Source: Methanobrevibacter arboriphilus JCM 13429 = DSM 1125 (GTDB taxonomy: Archaea > Methanobacteriota > Methanobacteria > Methanobacteriales > Methanobacteriaceae). Taken from it: 42,971 bases of DNA. The position numbers and the translations under genes were made by a program. Each line of letters begins with the position of its first letter. Within the stretch, counting starts at the first letter, position 1. The stretch covers positions 1-42,971 of the forward strand of contig NZ_JXMW01000017.1 of assembly GCF_002072215.1 (NCBI RefSeq). Reading direction: 5' to 3'. Shown here piece by piece: positions 10,644-19,640 of this stretch. The notes beneath the pieces are model-generated. The model was not told the DNA's origin. It saw only the letters and a list, made by a program, of their open reading frames with translations, and ran no database searches.

Positions 10644-11027
10644 ATGAAGTTTTTAGGAAATATTTCTCACTTATCTAATTCTGGAAGATTAGTAGCTAGA
10701 TCTTCACAGTCACCTCCTTCAGGAGCTTCTGTTTTTAATAAGGATAAAAAGAAAATAGGCAAAATTATAACTATTTTTGGACCTACAAAAGATCCATATA
10801 TCTCAATAGGAATTTTTAAATCAATGTCTATTGATGATTTTAAAGATTCTATTGGTGAAGATTTATATGTTTCTGAAAATCCTAAAAATAGAAAATTCAA
10901 TAAAAGTAGGAATAAAAATAAGAGTGTTAAAAATAAAACTAGAAACAATTATAGGAAAAATAAAAATAATAAAAACAATACTAGTAAAAAACTAAATAAG
11001 AATAAAAATACTAGAAAAAACAATTGA
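10644..11027 (+). CDS. gar1: H/ACA RNP protein Gar1
   Basis: Gar1 is a small core protein of archaeal H/ACA ribonucleoproteins, which guide pseudouridylation of rRNA and help release product from Cbf5. Residues 1-75 form the family beta-barrel, with ARSSQSPPSGASVF, a Lys-rich turn, KIGKIITIFGPTKDPYISI and the DLYVS strand. The last 50 residues are an Asn/Lys/Arg tail, probably a disordered RNA-contacting extension like the basic tails of other Gar1 proteins, though unusually Asn-rich. The gene lies just upstream of tfb, a conserved neighbourhood in Methanobacteriales as I recall it. Confidence 0.85.
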   Translation: MKFLGNISHLSNSGRLVARSSQSPPSGASVFNKDKKKIGKIITIFGPTKDPYISIGIFKSMSIDDFKDSIGEDLYVSENPKNRKFNKSRNKNKSVKNKTRNNYRKNKNNKNNTSKKLNKNKNTRKNN

Positions 11028-11289
11028 ATAATATTTTGAACAATTGCAATAAAAGATTACAATTAATCAATAAACACTATTTAAACACTATGTTAACAGG
11101 ATATTGTTTTAAATTATATTTTGTATAATATTAAGCAATATTTTGATAATGATTATATTTAATTACTTAATAAATCATCGAATTCCATTGAATGTTTAAA
11201 TTAAATTTTGTTTAATTTGAATAACTTGGGTAATTTGAATGAATTTAATTTGAGTGATTTTAATGAACTTAAATTTCATATTTTAATAT

Positions 11290-12345
11290 TTGAAAGTTAT
11301 AAATACTTTAATAATTTTTTTAAAAAATAAAGGGGTTAATAGCACGAAAGAAGAAGTAAAAACTAAGGTTTCAGAAAGAAAACCTATAGAGAATGTTTCT
11401 GCAAAAAAAAGAATGCAGAATGATGTTTCTGACACAGAAAAACAGAATAAATGTCCAGAATGTGGTTCAGAAAATCTGATTGGGGATTATGAAAGGGCTG
11501 AAGTAGTTTGCGCTAGCTGTGGGCTTGTTATTGATGAAAATCTAGTGGATATGGGCCCAGAATGGAGAGCATTTGATCATGAACAAAGGGACAAACGTAC
11601 AAGAGTAGGTGCTCCAATTACTTATACTATACATGATAAAGGTTTAAGTACTATGATTGATTGGAGGAATAAAGATATCTATGGTAGAGATATCCCTGCA
11701 AGAAACAGAGCACAATGGTATAGGTTAAGGAAATGGCAAAGAAAAATTAGAATTTCTGGTGCTACAGAAAGAAATCTTGCATTTGCTTTAAGTGAGCTTG
11801 ACAGAGATTCTTCAAGATTAGGTCTTCCAAGAAGTGTTAGGGAAGCTGCATCTGTTGTTTACAGAAGTGCAGTAGAAAACAAACTTATTAGGGGACGTAG
11901 TATCGAAGGTGTAGTAGCTGCTTCTCTTTATGCTGCATGTAGGAGATGTAATGTTCCACGTACTCTTGATGAGATAGCTGAAGTTTCAAGAGTCAGTAAA
12001 AAAGAAGTTGGAAGAACTTACAGGTTCTTAACTCGTGAATTGAATATAAAACTTCCACCTACATCACCGGTTGATTATGTTCCACGATTTGCAAGTGAAC
12101 TTGGTCTTTCTGGTGAAGTTCAATCAAGAGCTATTGAAATAATTGAAAAAGCTATGGAAAAAGGTCTTACTTCTGGTAGAGGGCCTACTGGTGTAGCTGC
12201 TGCTGCATTATATATTGCCTCTGTTCTTTTAGGTGAGAGAAAAACACAAAGGGATGTTGCTGATATTGCTGGTGTTACAGAAGTTACAATAAGAAATAGA
12301 TATAAAGAGCTTACAGAACAACTTGAAATGGGTGTAACTCTTTAA
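11290..12345 (+). CDS. tfb: Transcription initiation factor TFB
   Basis: TFB recruits RNA polymerase to TBP-bound promoters. It has an N-terminal zinc ribbon (CPECG about residue 55, CASCG about 74), the B-reader/linker region with WRAFD and RVGAP, and two cyclin-fold repeats (about 150-245 and 250-345), ending in a DNA-recognition helix. From the zinc ribbon on it is close to textbook methanogen TFB. The start is unsettled. TTG 11290 has no ribosome site. A good site, AGGGGT (11331-11336), lies 7 bases before an in-frame ACG at 11344, and ATG 11413 has no visible site. The ACG may be a rare start or a mutated ATG; coordinates here use the longest frame. Confidence 0.93.
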   Translation: MKVINTLIIFLKNKGVNSTKEEVKTKVSERKPIENVSAKKRMQNDVSDTEKQNKCPECGSENLIGDYERAEVVCASCGLVIDENLVDMGPEWRAFDHEQRDKRTRVGAPITYTIHDKGLSTMIDWRNKDIYGRDIPARNRAQWYRLRKWQRKIRISGATERNLAFALSELDRDSSRLGLPRSVREAASVVYRSAVENKLIRGRSIEGVVAASLYAACRRCNVPRTLDEIAEVSRVSKKEVGRTYRFLTRELNIKLPPTSPVDYVPRFASELGLSGEVQSRAIEIIEKAMEKGLTSGRGPTGVAAAALYIASVLLGERKTQRDVADIAGVTEVTIRNRYKELTEQLEMGVTL

Positions 12346-12389
12346 TTATATTTTTTTAATAATTATTTTTTAATAATTATTTTTTTTAT

Positions 12390-12708
12390 AAACGTTGGGG
12401 GTGGGTTGGATTGGACCCTCTTTATATCAAATATCATGATGCGGAATGGAGAAAAGAAGTTACAGATTATCATAAAATTTTTGAATAGTTATTTGAGAAC
12501 ATTTCTACCAGAAAGAAAACCCATTAATAATCATTGGAAAACATTAAGTGAAGTTCCTAGTTCAATACTTTTGTCTGAAACTATTGCTAAAGATATGAAA
12601 AAACATGGCTTCAAATTCTTTGGTCCAGTGATTTGTTACGCTTTTTTACAGGCAATTGGTTATGTAAATAATCATTTAGAAGAATGTCCATTTAAATATA
12701 GTGATTAA
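12390..12708 (+). pseudogene. tag: Remnant of DNA-3-methyladenine glycosylase I (tag)
   Basis: Two pieces of a Tag glycosylase survive in different frames. From 12414 one frame reads DPLYIKYHDAEW...HKIFE, the N-terminal substrate-pocket region, and stops at TAG 12486. A second frame, from about 12484 to 12708, reads the C-terminal part (PINNHWKTLSEVP, LLSETIAKDMKKHGFKFFGP, ICYAFLQAIGYVNNHLEECP), the most conserved segment of Tag. About 90 codons that should lie between are missing. Tag excises 3-methyladenine from DNA and is normally about 190 residues, so no functional enzyme is possible here. The decay lies next to a tRNA-like fragment and the adhesin-like locus, pointing to past rearrangement. 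Confidence 0.85.
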
Positions 12709-12764
12709 GCTACCTTTTAAATAGAAAATTAAACAAAAATTGATTTTTTAGTTATTAATATCAA

Positions 12765-12804
12765 ATGGATTTGAACCTTCGATTGCAAGATTGAGAATAT
12801 TTAG
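12765..12804 (-). repeat. tRNA 3'-end-like fragment E (degenerate)
   Basis: On the minus strand this reads the T-loop core GGTTCAAATCC preceded by AATCTTGCAATCGA. Fragment D (34932-34982) shares the same outer GAATATTTAG and AATCGA words. No 5' half of a tRNA is present, so it is not a gene. It may be a worn attachment-site remnant. Confidence 0.5.
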
Positions 12805-12879
12805 TTTATTTTTAATAGTATGAAGTTAATTATTAGAATAATTTGGTGTTTATTCTTTTAAATTAGAGTATTTTGTTGA

Positions 12880-13360
12880 TTAATTTTTTTTTTATTAGTT
12901 TGGTGGGTTTTTCTTGTGTTTTTTCCTTTTTTAGTTGTTTTTTCCTTTTTTATGGTGGTTTTCTTTTGTTTTTGTTTCTTTTAGTTATGGTTTTATTTAT
13001 ATATGTTTTGGTTTGATAACAGCTATTTTGATTTTGGTGATATTGTGTTTTTTTTTGTGTTTTATTTTCTCTATTGTTTTGGTGTTTAGCTGTTATTTTT
13101 ATATTTTTCTCATTTTTTTCTTTATTTTATATGCTTATTTTTTTATTTTATTTGGTTATTATCTTTTTTTAGTTTTTTATTGGTTTTTTTTATCTGTTTT
13201 TATTATTTTTAAGTTGTTATTGGTTGTATTTATTGTTTTTAGGCTTTTTTATTTTATTTTTTAGCTGTTTTTATTTTATTTGGTTATTATGTGTTTTTTT
13301 CGTGTTATATTTTGTTTCCTTCTTTTTTTCTTTTTTATACAGCTATTCTACTGTTTTTGT
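12880..13360 (+). other. T-rich, A/C-poor leader region upstream of adhesin-like gene 2
   Basis: Nearly 500 bases are dominated by T with scattered G on the plus strand. A Phe/Ile-rich frame at 12935-13264 is a by-product of this composition and has no ribosome site or recognisable protein. About 65 bases (13214-13280) closely match 34984-35050, which lies downstream of tRNA-like fragment D, so the stretch has been copied. Confidence 0.6.
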
Positions 13361-13373
13361 GGGGGGGGGGGGG
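13361..13373 (+). repeat. Poly-G tract of 13 bases
   Basis: Thirteen consecutive G residues interrupt T-rich DNA 147 bases before the adhesin-like start codon. Homopolymers of this length are prone to slipped-strand changes. Direct copies of AGCTATT flank it at 13341 and 13375. Confidence 0.95.
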
Positions 13374-13425
13374 TAGCTATTGTTTTTTTATTTTTTTTGG
13401 GTAGGAAGTTTTTTATAGTAGTTTT

Positions 13426-13445
13426 TTTATATTATATTATTATAG
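13426..13445 (+). promoter_or_regulatory. Candidate TATA element of adhesin-like gene 2
   Basis: TTTATATTATATTAT starts about 94 bases before the start codon and would give a leader of roughly 60 bases. A second TATA word (13477-13486) is so close to the ribosome site that its transcript would barely include it. The poly-G tract lies just over 50 bases upstream of this element. Confidence 0.35.
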
Positions 13446-13519
13446 CGTAGTGTGTGTTCTCATTGTGCTAGTATTTTTTATATATACTGATTGATTGGAT
13501 CAGGGGGTGAAAAAAGAAA

Positions 13520-16500
13520 ATGTTTACAATAAATAGACTTTTTAAGCCAATTATTTTTGTTATGTGTGTTTTATTTATCTTTTTAGCTTTATCTAGTGTT
13601 AGTGCAGCTAATCATGATTTTACTACATTTAATACTACTGAACAGTTTCAAAGTGTTATTAATAATGATAATGATAATGATTTGGTGATTAGTTTTGATG
13701 ATGGTGAGTATGTTGATTGGGGTCAGCTTAATATTAGTCGTAATGCTACTATTGTTGGTAAAAACCGTGGTGGTGCTAAATTCACAACATCTAGTGGTGG
13801 TACTTTGTTTAATATTAATGCTACTAATGTAAAGATTATTAATTTAACTATTAGTGGTTATACTACAGCTATAAAATCTAATTGTAGTGATTTGACTATT
13901 AGTGATAATAATATTACTACTTCTGGTGTTAGTATTAATTTAAGTAGCAGTGGTAGTGCTAATCCTATAACAGGTGTTGTTATTAAGGATAATATTATTA
14001 AATCCAGTATATCTGATTTTTATCGTGGTGCTGTTTCTTTATTCGGTAAATCTGATGATAAGACTGTTTTTGATGTTTTATTTAGTGGTAATAATATAAT
14101 TGGTGTTTTTTCTGGTGTTTATTTAGGTGGTGGTAGTTATGATAGTCCTGTTTCGTCTGCTAATTTGGTTTTTGAAAACAACAACATCACAGGAACATTA
14201 GGCTATGGTGTTTATCTGTATGCATCCAGCAGCAACAACACCAATATAACCTTCGCCAACAACAACATCACAGGAACATCCGGCTATGGTGTTTATCTGT
14301 CTGCATACAGCAGCAACAACACCAATGTAACCTTCGCCAACAACAACATCACAGGAACATCAGGCAATGGTGTTTATCTGGCTGCATCCATCAGCAACAA
14401 CACCAATATAACCTTCGCCAACAACAACATCACAGGAACATCAGGCAATGGTGTTTATCTGTCTGCATCCATCAGCAACAACACCAATGTAACCTTCGCC
14501 AACAACAACATCACAGGAAGATCCGGCTATGGTGTTGATCTGTCTGCATACAGTAGCAACAACGCCAATATAACCTTTGCCAACAACAACATCACAGGAA
14601 CATCAAACAATGGTGTTTTGCTGTCTGCATACAGCAGCAACAACACCAATGTAACCTTCGCCAACAACAACATCACAGGAACATCAGGCAATGGCGTTTC
14701 TCTGTCTGCAGACCGCAGCAACAACACCAATATAACCTTCGCCAACAACAACATCACAGGAACATCCAGCTATGGTGTTTATCTGTCTGCATCCATCAGC
14801 AACAACACCAATGTAACCTTCACCAACAACAACATCACAGGAACAGACGCATCTGGTGTTTATCTGTCTGCAGACAGCAGCAACAACACAATATAACCTT
14901 CGCCAACAACAACATTACTGGTGTTAATTATGGTGTTTATGTTTCTTTGTATAATGGTAATATTAAGGGTGTTAATTTCTTAAATAATACTATTAATGCT
15001 ACTAATGGTGATGGTTTTTATTTCTATACTTATTTCTATACTAGTGGTGGTAGTGTTACTAATGTGACTGATTTTATTATTCGTGGTAATACTATTTTTG
15101 CTACTAAGGCTGGTTTGAATTTCGCTGGTTTAAGTTCTGGTTCATTGGTTAATGTTACTGTTGAGTATAATCGTATTATTGCTTCTGTTGGTGTTAACAT
15201 TACTGGGCATAATGATAATAGTAGTTTTGATCGTAATTGGTGGGGTGTTAATGATATTACTGGTAAAATTTTGGGTATTGATACTCTTAATCATTTTATT
15301 TTGAATATTACTAATATTTCTAGTTTGGATGGTGTTCATTTTGGTGATAATGTTAGTTTTATGTTGTTAGTTTTGAATACTACGCTTAGTAATGATGGTG
15401 TTGAATTTTTACCTGATTTTGTTGTTAATGGAACTTTTAATGGTGCTGATTTTAATAGTAGTCGTGTTGATGGTTTTGTTTATAATGCAACAGCTACAGT
15501 TGGTGTTCAAACTTTAGCTGCTACTTTAGATAATGTAGATGATAATGTAGCTTTTAATGCCCAATTAACTACTAATTCTAGTATAATTGTTAGTAATAAT
15601 CCAGTGAATATTGGTGAGAATGTTACTATTTCTGGTCAGTTAGCTAATTATACTGGTATATCTGGTGTTAATGTTACTGTTGATGGTAATATTTATACAG
15701 ATGTTTCTGTTAATGGTACTGGTGGTTGGAGTCTTAATTACACAACTAATCGCACAGGAAACATAACTATTACTGTTAGTTATGTTGGTAATGATAATTA
15801 TACTAGTTTTACTAATGTGACTAGCTTTTTAGTGGCTAAGAATGGTGTTAATTCTTCTATTAATATTCCTAGTGATGTTAAGGTTGAAGATTCTATAATA
15901 ATTGATGGTGTTTTAGCTGATGAAAATGGTAATCCAATAGCTAATACTACTATTACTGTTATTATTGATGGTGAAAACTTTAATGTAACAACTGCTGAAA
16001 ATGGTAGTTGGAATATTAATTACACCCCAACTCATGCAGGTGACTTTACTATTAATGTTACTTGGGAAGGTAATGAAAATTACACTAGTTTTAACAATAA
16101 TACTAACTTCAATGTTAATAAATTAGCTACATATTCTAGTATTGACCTTTCAGCTGACTTTAGAGTAGGGAAAACTACCGTTATAAGTGGTGTTCTTCTC
16201 GATGAGGAAGGTAATAAAATAGCTGATAGTGAATTAGAAATTACTATTGATGGTAAAAAACATTTAGTGAAAACTAATTCTAATGGTTACTGGTATTTAA
16301 CTTATAAACCCAAAAGCACTGGAAAAACTACAGTTGTACTTAATTTCAATGGTGATGCTAAATATTTAGGTTTTACTAACAGCACTAGTTTTGATGTTAA
16401 AAAAGGTGAAAGCTTTGTTAATGTTACTGTTAATGAGAATAAGGATGGTTCTGTTGATTTGATTGTTAAAGTAGTTGATGAAGATGGTGATACCATACCA

Positions 16501-16866
16501 GATTATAAAGTTGATGTTGAATTGGATGGTAAATACATTGGATCTGTGATAACAGACTCTGATGGAGTTGGAATATTCCATATACCCAATTCTAAACTTA
16601 ACTCTGGTAAACATAAGATTACAGTTTCATTTGGCAATGGAAATTACTTTAGTAATTTAGCATTTGCTGAATTTGAAACCAAAAACAACAATAACACTAA
16701 CAACACTAACAATACTAATAATACTAATAATACTAATGGTAATGGAAGTGATATAAGTGATAATTCAGTAGCAATAGCTACTATGAAAAAAACAGGAATA
16801 CCAATAATAGCTATTATACTAGTATTGATAAGTATATTTGGAATCAGCTTAAGAAGAAAACAATAA
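13520..16866 (+). pseudogene. Adhesin-like surface protein 2, one frameshift
   Basis: A large secreted surface protein of about 1115 residues once a single missing base near 14889 is restored. Upstream, residues 1-459 hold a signal peptide (core ending SSVSAAN) and beta-helix repeats. Downstream, the frame resumes as ITGVNYGVYVSLYNGN, then NWWGVND closing the helix, then about four Ig-like repeats of roughly 90 residues (VNVTVDG, FTINVTWEGNENYTSF type), an Asn/Thr linker and the anchor MKKTGIP, hydrophobic span, RRKQ. The missing base is a C in AACAACACC of the last 81-bp repeat, so slippage within the array is plausible. As written, translation stops at 14896 and no anchored protein forms. 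GGGGGTGA (13504-13511) is the ribosome site. A promoter-distal poly-G tract and the repeat array suggest variable expression. Confidence 0.85.
14174..14915 (+). repeat. Ten 81-bp tandem repeats in adhesin-like gene 2
   Basis: The core AACAACAACATCACAGGA recurs exactly every 81 bases (ATC at 14186, 14267 and so on). Each unit codes 27 residues of the type NNNITGTSGYGVYLS plus a Ser/Asn-rich turn. The array uses codons AAC, ACC, TTC, GCC and CTG that are scarce in the rest of the gene, so it is clearly GC-richer than its surroundings. Neighbouring units are nearly identical, implying recent expansion or gene conversion. The last unit carries the frameshift. Confidence 0.92.
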
Positions 16867-16883
16867 TTAAACATTTTTTTTTA

Positions 16884-16909
16884 GGAGGGCTTATTTTATT
16901 TTTTCCTCC
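16884..16909 (+). terminator. Possible terminator after adhesin-like gene 2
   Basis: GGAGG (16884-16888) pairs with CCTCC (16905-16909) across a T-rich loop 18 bases after the stop, and T-rich sequence follows. Confidence 0.5.
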
Positions 16910-16961
16910 ATATTTATTTTTATTATTTATATTTTAGTTTTTATTATTTTTTATATTATTT

Positions 16962-17388
16962 TTGGCTTTGTAGAAATCCTTTTTTTTTAGCTTATTTGTG
17001 TTGATTTTTTTTAAACAGATTTTAGCATTAGTTATAAGTATAAATAATGAAATTTATAAGTTTATTTTCATTTAAATCAGTGATGCATTGATTTTTAAAT
17101 TTTTTAATATAATTTCTCAGGCTTTTCAAAGTTAACATCCGAAAAGATTTAATTGTCTTGAAATTAAATCATTAAACTGAGAGTATGTATTTTTGCGTTT
17201 TATAATAATATATATTCTCATTATTAATATTTATATCTTTTTAATCCTTAAATTTTAAAATAACTAAATATAAACCAAAATATAAAAATTTAAAGAAAAA
17301 AAGGATAGTTTATTTGAAAATTAAAGAGTAAATTTTTCAAAAAAAATGAAATTTCAAATATAAAAAATTAGGATTTCTACAAAGCCAA
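16962..17388. mobile_element. MITE-like element with perfect 19-bp terminal inverted repeats
   Basis: TTGGCTTTGTAGAAATCCT at 16962-16980 is the exact reverse complement of 17370-17388. The 427-base unit between and including them has no open frame long enough for a transposase. The size, AT richness and placement between genes suit a miniature inverted-repeat element moved by a transposase in trans. The flanks are T-rich, so a target duplication cannot be told from background. The transposase gene at 1-834 does not show this terminus at its visible end. Confidence 0.6.
17115..17182 (+). other. Predicted three-way-junction fold inside the MITE-like element
   Basis: TCTCAG (17115-17120) can pair with CTGAGA (17177-17182). 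Inside, CTTTTC (17122-17127) pairs with GAAAAG (17141-17146), and GATTTAATT (17146-17154) with AATTAAATC (17162-17170) around a 7-base loop. The two inner stems share one base. This could be an RNA fold or a cruciform. I recognise no riboswitch or known RNA family. Confidence 0.35.
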
Positions 17389-17430
17389 TTTTTAATTTTA
17401 ATATTCTTAATATTTTTAGTTTTAATATTT

Positions 17431-19401
17431 TTAATATTTTTTAGAAAATATTTCTATTGATTTTTTTAATTCTTTTATTATTCCTGAATTATCACTATTT
17501 TTAACATTATAAAGGTTTTTTTGGTATTTATTTAAATTATTTAGAAAATTTTCAAGTGTTGAAACATTAATCTTTTCATGCATTTCTCCATATCCTAATT
17601 TATCTACATAAAAACCATTAAGTAGCTGTTCAAAGTTTCCAATAGCAGGAATACTGTAAATAGGTTTTTTTAAATAAATGGCTTCACTTATTAATGTGAA
17701 TCCTCCGTTAGTGATTACAGCTTTTGCATTGCTCATGTCTTCATATATTTTATCTTCATTAAATTTTCTAAAAGTTAAATTTCCTTCGATTCCTTCTTTA
17801 TTAAATCCATATACAATGAATTTTTCATTAAATTTTTTTAATATTCTTATAAGTTCCTTATTTGAATTACTAGTTTGATAAACAAATACATATTCTCCAT
17901 AACTGATTTCGAGATTTCTTATTTTATTTCTAATAACTGGAGGATAAATAGTTGCTTTATCTGGATTTTTTATCTTTGGGAAAAAGTAGCTAGTTATTAT
18001 ATATCTTTTTGGTCTCATTATATAAGATCTTATAATACTTTTTGCTTTTAACATGTCTTGTCTATGATGAGGAGGATAATCTATGAATGTTTGAGTTATA
18101 ATATTTATATTATCTAAGCTTATTAATGGAACATTAATAAGCTTACTTAGAATACTTGAATAATTCTCAAAATCAGATATTATTATATTTGGTTTAACTT
18201 CTCTAGCTTTCTTAAATAATATTCCATAATTTTCCTTTAAATTGTTAGGAGTTGCCTTAATTGCGTTTAAAAGGGTTCTTTTGTTTTTTACCTCATTATT
18301 TTCATAAACTGTATTGAAACCACCGATTTCATACACATTATCAAATTTATTCTTTAAATATCTATATGATCTATCACTTGAAAATATATATATGTCATAT
18401 TTTTCTTTGTTTTCTTTTTTTGTTAATTCTTCTAATATTACTCCGCTTCTAACAGCATGACCCATACCTTCTCCACAAACAGAATAAAATATTTTTATTT
18501 TCTGATTTTCAATGTTTAGAAGTTTATTATTAGTAATTTTTAGTTCTAATTTTTTATTATCAAGATTTTTATCATCCAGTTTTTTACTATCTAATTTTTT
18601 ATTATCTATATATTTTAAGTCTTCACTTTTAACTATTGAATGATTGTCTGATATTTTTTTAATCTTTGCAAGTAAATCTTCTTTTTCTAATGGATCTTTA
18701 GGAAAATGATCAAATTCATATTCTAATTCTTCAGCACTAGTTCTAATCCCCCTAAGATCATTGAATGTACTTTTTCCATATTGCATTGCAAGCTTACCTA
18801 ATCCTTCTTCTTCAAGTCTGCGAGTAGATACATTTATTATAGGATTTCTAAGAACTTTGAACTTGTTATTTTTAGCTATTCTTTCAATATAATCTGTATC
18901 TTCTCCAAATGTAAGCTTTTCATTAAAACCAGAATATTTTTCATGTAACTCTTTTTTACATATTATTCCATAACAACCTGCTCCATGAGGTTTTATTTTT
19001 TCAAAAGCTATCATAAACCAGTTAGCTAAGTCATGAAGGATTTTATCTCTTTTTTTTTCAGATATTGGGTTTATTTGTGTAATTCCAATGTCTAATTCAT
19101 TAGCTTCAAACTCTTCAATCATCTCTATAAGATAGCTTTGAGTTAATTCTAGATCAGAATCTAAAAATAAAAGTATTTCTCCTTTTGCAATTTTAGCCCC
19201 ATTGTTTCTTCCAACACCAGGCATTCCTCCTTGAACTACAGTACAACCATAATTTTTAGCTATTCTTACAGTACTGTCACAAGAGTTAGCATCAGCTACA
19301 ATCACTTCATAATCCTTAAATTTTTGTGATTCAATACTTTTTAATAAGTTAGGAAGATATTCCTCTTCATTGTAAGTAGGAATTATAATACTTAGTTTCA
19401 T
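17431..19401 (-). CDS. Two-domain glycosyltransferase (GT2 fused to GT28/MurG-like)
   Basis: A 656-residue fusion. Residues 1-220 are a GT2 family glycosyltransferase: SIIIPTYNEEEYLPNLLKSI, VADANSCDST, the DSD metal motif in LLFLDSDLE, and GEDTDYIERI. Residues about 305-656 form a GT28/MurG-like domain opening with FYSVCGEGMGHAVRSG and carrying the donor-binding end ITNGGFTLISEAIYLKKPIYSIPA. The linker (about 260-300) contains a 5-residue repeat (NKKLD, SKKLD, DKNLD). GT28-like domains of this sort occur as single proteins in methanogens. Fusion suggests two consecutive sugar transfers on one lipid carrier, perhaps for surface glycan or glycolipid. No clear ribosome site precedes the ATG. A membrane protein gene lies 239 bases upstream on the same strand and may belong to the same pathway. 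Confidence 0.85.
   Translation of the reverse strand: MKLSIIIPTYNEEEYLPNLLKSIESQKFKDYEVIVADANSCDSTVRIAKNYGCTVVQGGMPGVGRNNGAKIAKGEILLFLDSDLELTQSYLIEMIEEFEANELDIGITQINPISEKKRDKILHDLANWFMIAFEKIKPHGAGCYGIICKKELHEKYSGFNEKLTFGEDTDYIERIAKNNKFKVLRNPIINVSTRRLEEEGLGKLAMQYGKSTFNDLRGIRTSAEELEYEFDHFPKDPLEKEDLLAKIKKISDNHSIVKSEDLKYIDNKKLDSKKLDDKNLDNKKLELKITNNKLLNIENQKIKIFYSVCGEGMGHAVRSGVILEELTKKENKEKYDIYIFSSDRSYRYLKNKFDNVYEIGGFNTVYENNEVKNKRTLLNAIKATPNNLKENYGILFKKAREVKPNIIISDFENYSSILSKLINVPLISLDNINIITQTFIDYPPHHRQDMLKAKSIIRSYIMRPKRYIITSYFFPKIKNPDKATIYPPVIRNKIRNLEISYGEYVFVYQTSNSNKELIRILKKFNEKFIVYGFNKEGIEGNLTFRKFNEDKIYEDMSNAKAVITNGGFTLISEAIYLKKPIYSIPAIGNFEQLLNGFYVDKLGYGEMHEKINVSTLENFLNNLNKYQKNLYNVKNSDNSGIIKELKKSIEIFSKKY
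18548..18607 (-). repeat. 15-bp in-frame tandem repeat in the glycosyltransferase linker
   Basis: Four 15-base units (18548, 18563, 18578, 18593) code on the minus strand for five-residue words such as NKKLD. The repeat lengthens the linker between the GT2 and GT28 domains without changing frame. Confidence 0.8.
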
Positions 19402-19640
19402 TTTATCAATTCATTATTTATGGGGTAAATATTAATTGTAATAAGTAATTAGTAGTTATAATAAATATTAGTTAATAGTAAATAGTTCTAATAAGTATTA
19501 ATTACTAATAAGTATTTAATTATATAACTATTAGCTAAGTTATTAGCTAGGCTGACTTTTTATTCTATTTTTATGTTTGTAGGTAATTATATATGTTAAT
19601 ATAATATTTAAATTTATATTTTATTTTAAGTGTTTCTAAA

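Noticed and set aside
12935-13264. 109-residue Phe/Ile-rich frame as a membrane protein
   Set aside because: It is a by-product of a T-rich strand; no ribosome site, no family pattern, and part of the stretch is duplicated elsewhere without the frame.
14527-14757. Leu-rich minus-strand frame in the adhesin-like repeats
   Set aside because: Antisense shadow of the 81-bp repeat; periodicity follows the plus-strand codons.
14174-14915. CRISPR array
   Set aside because: Repeats are contiguous and coding, with no unique spacers and no cas genes nearby.
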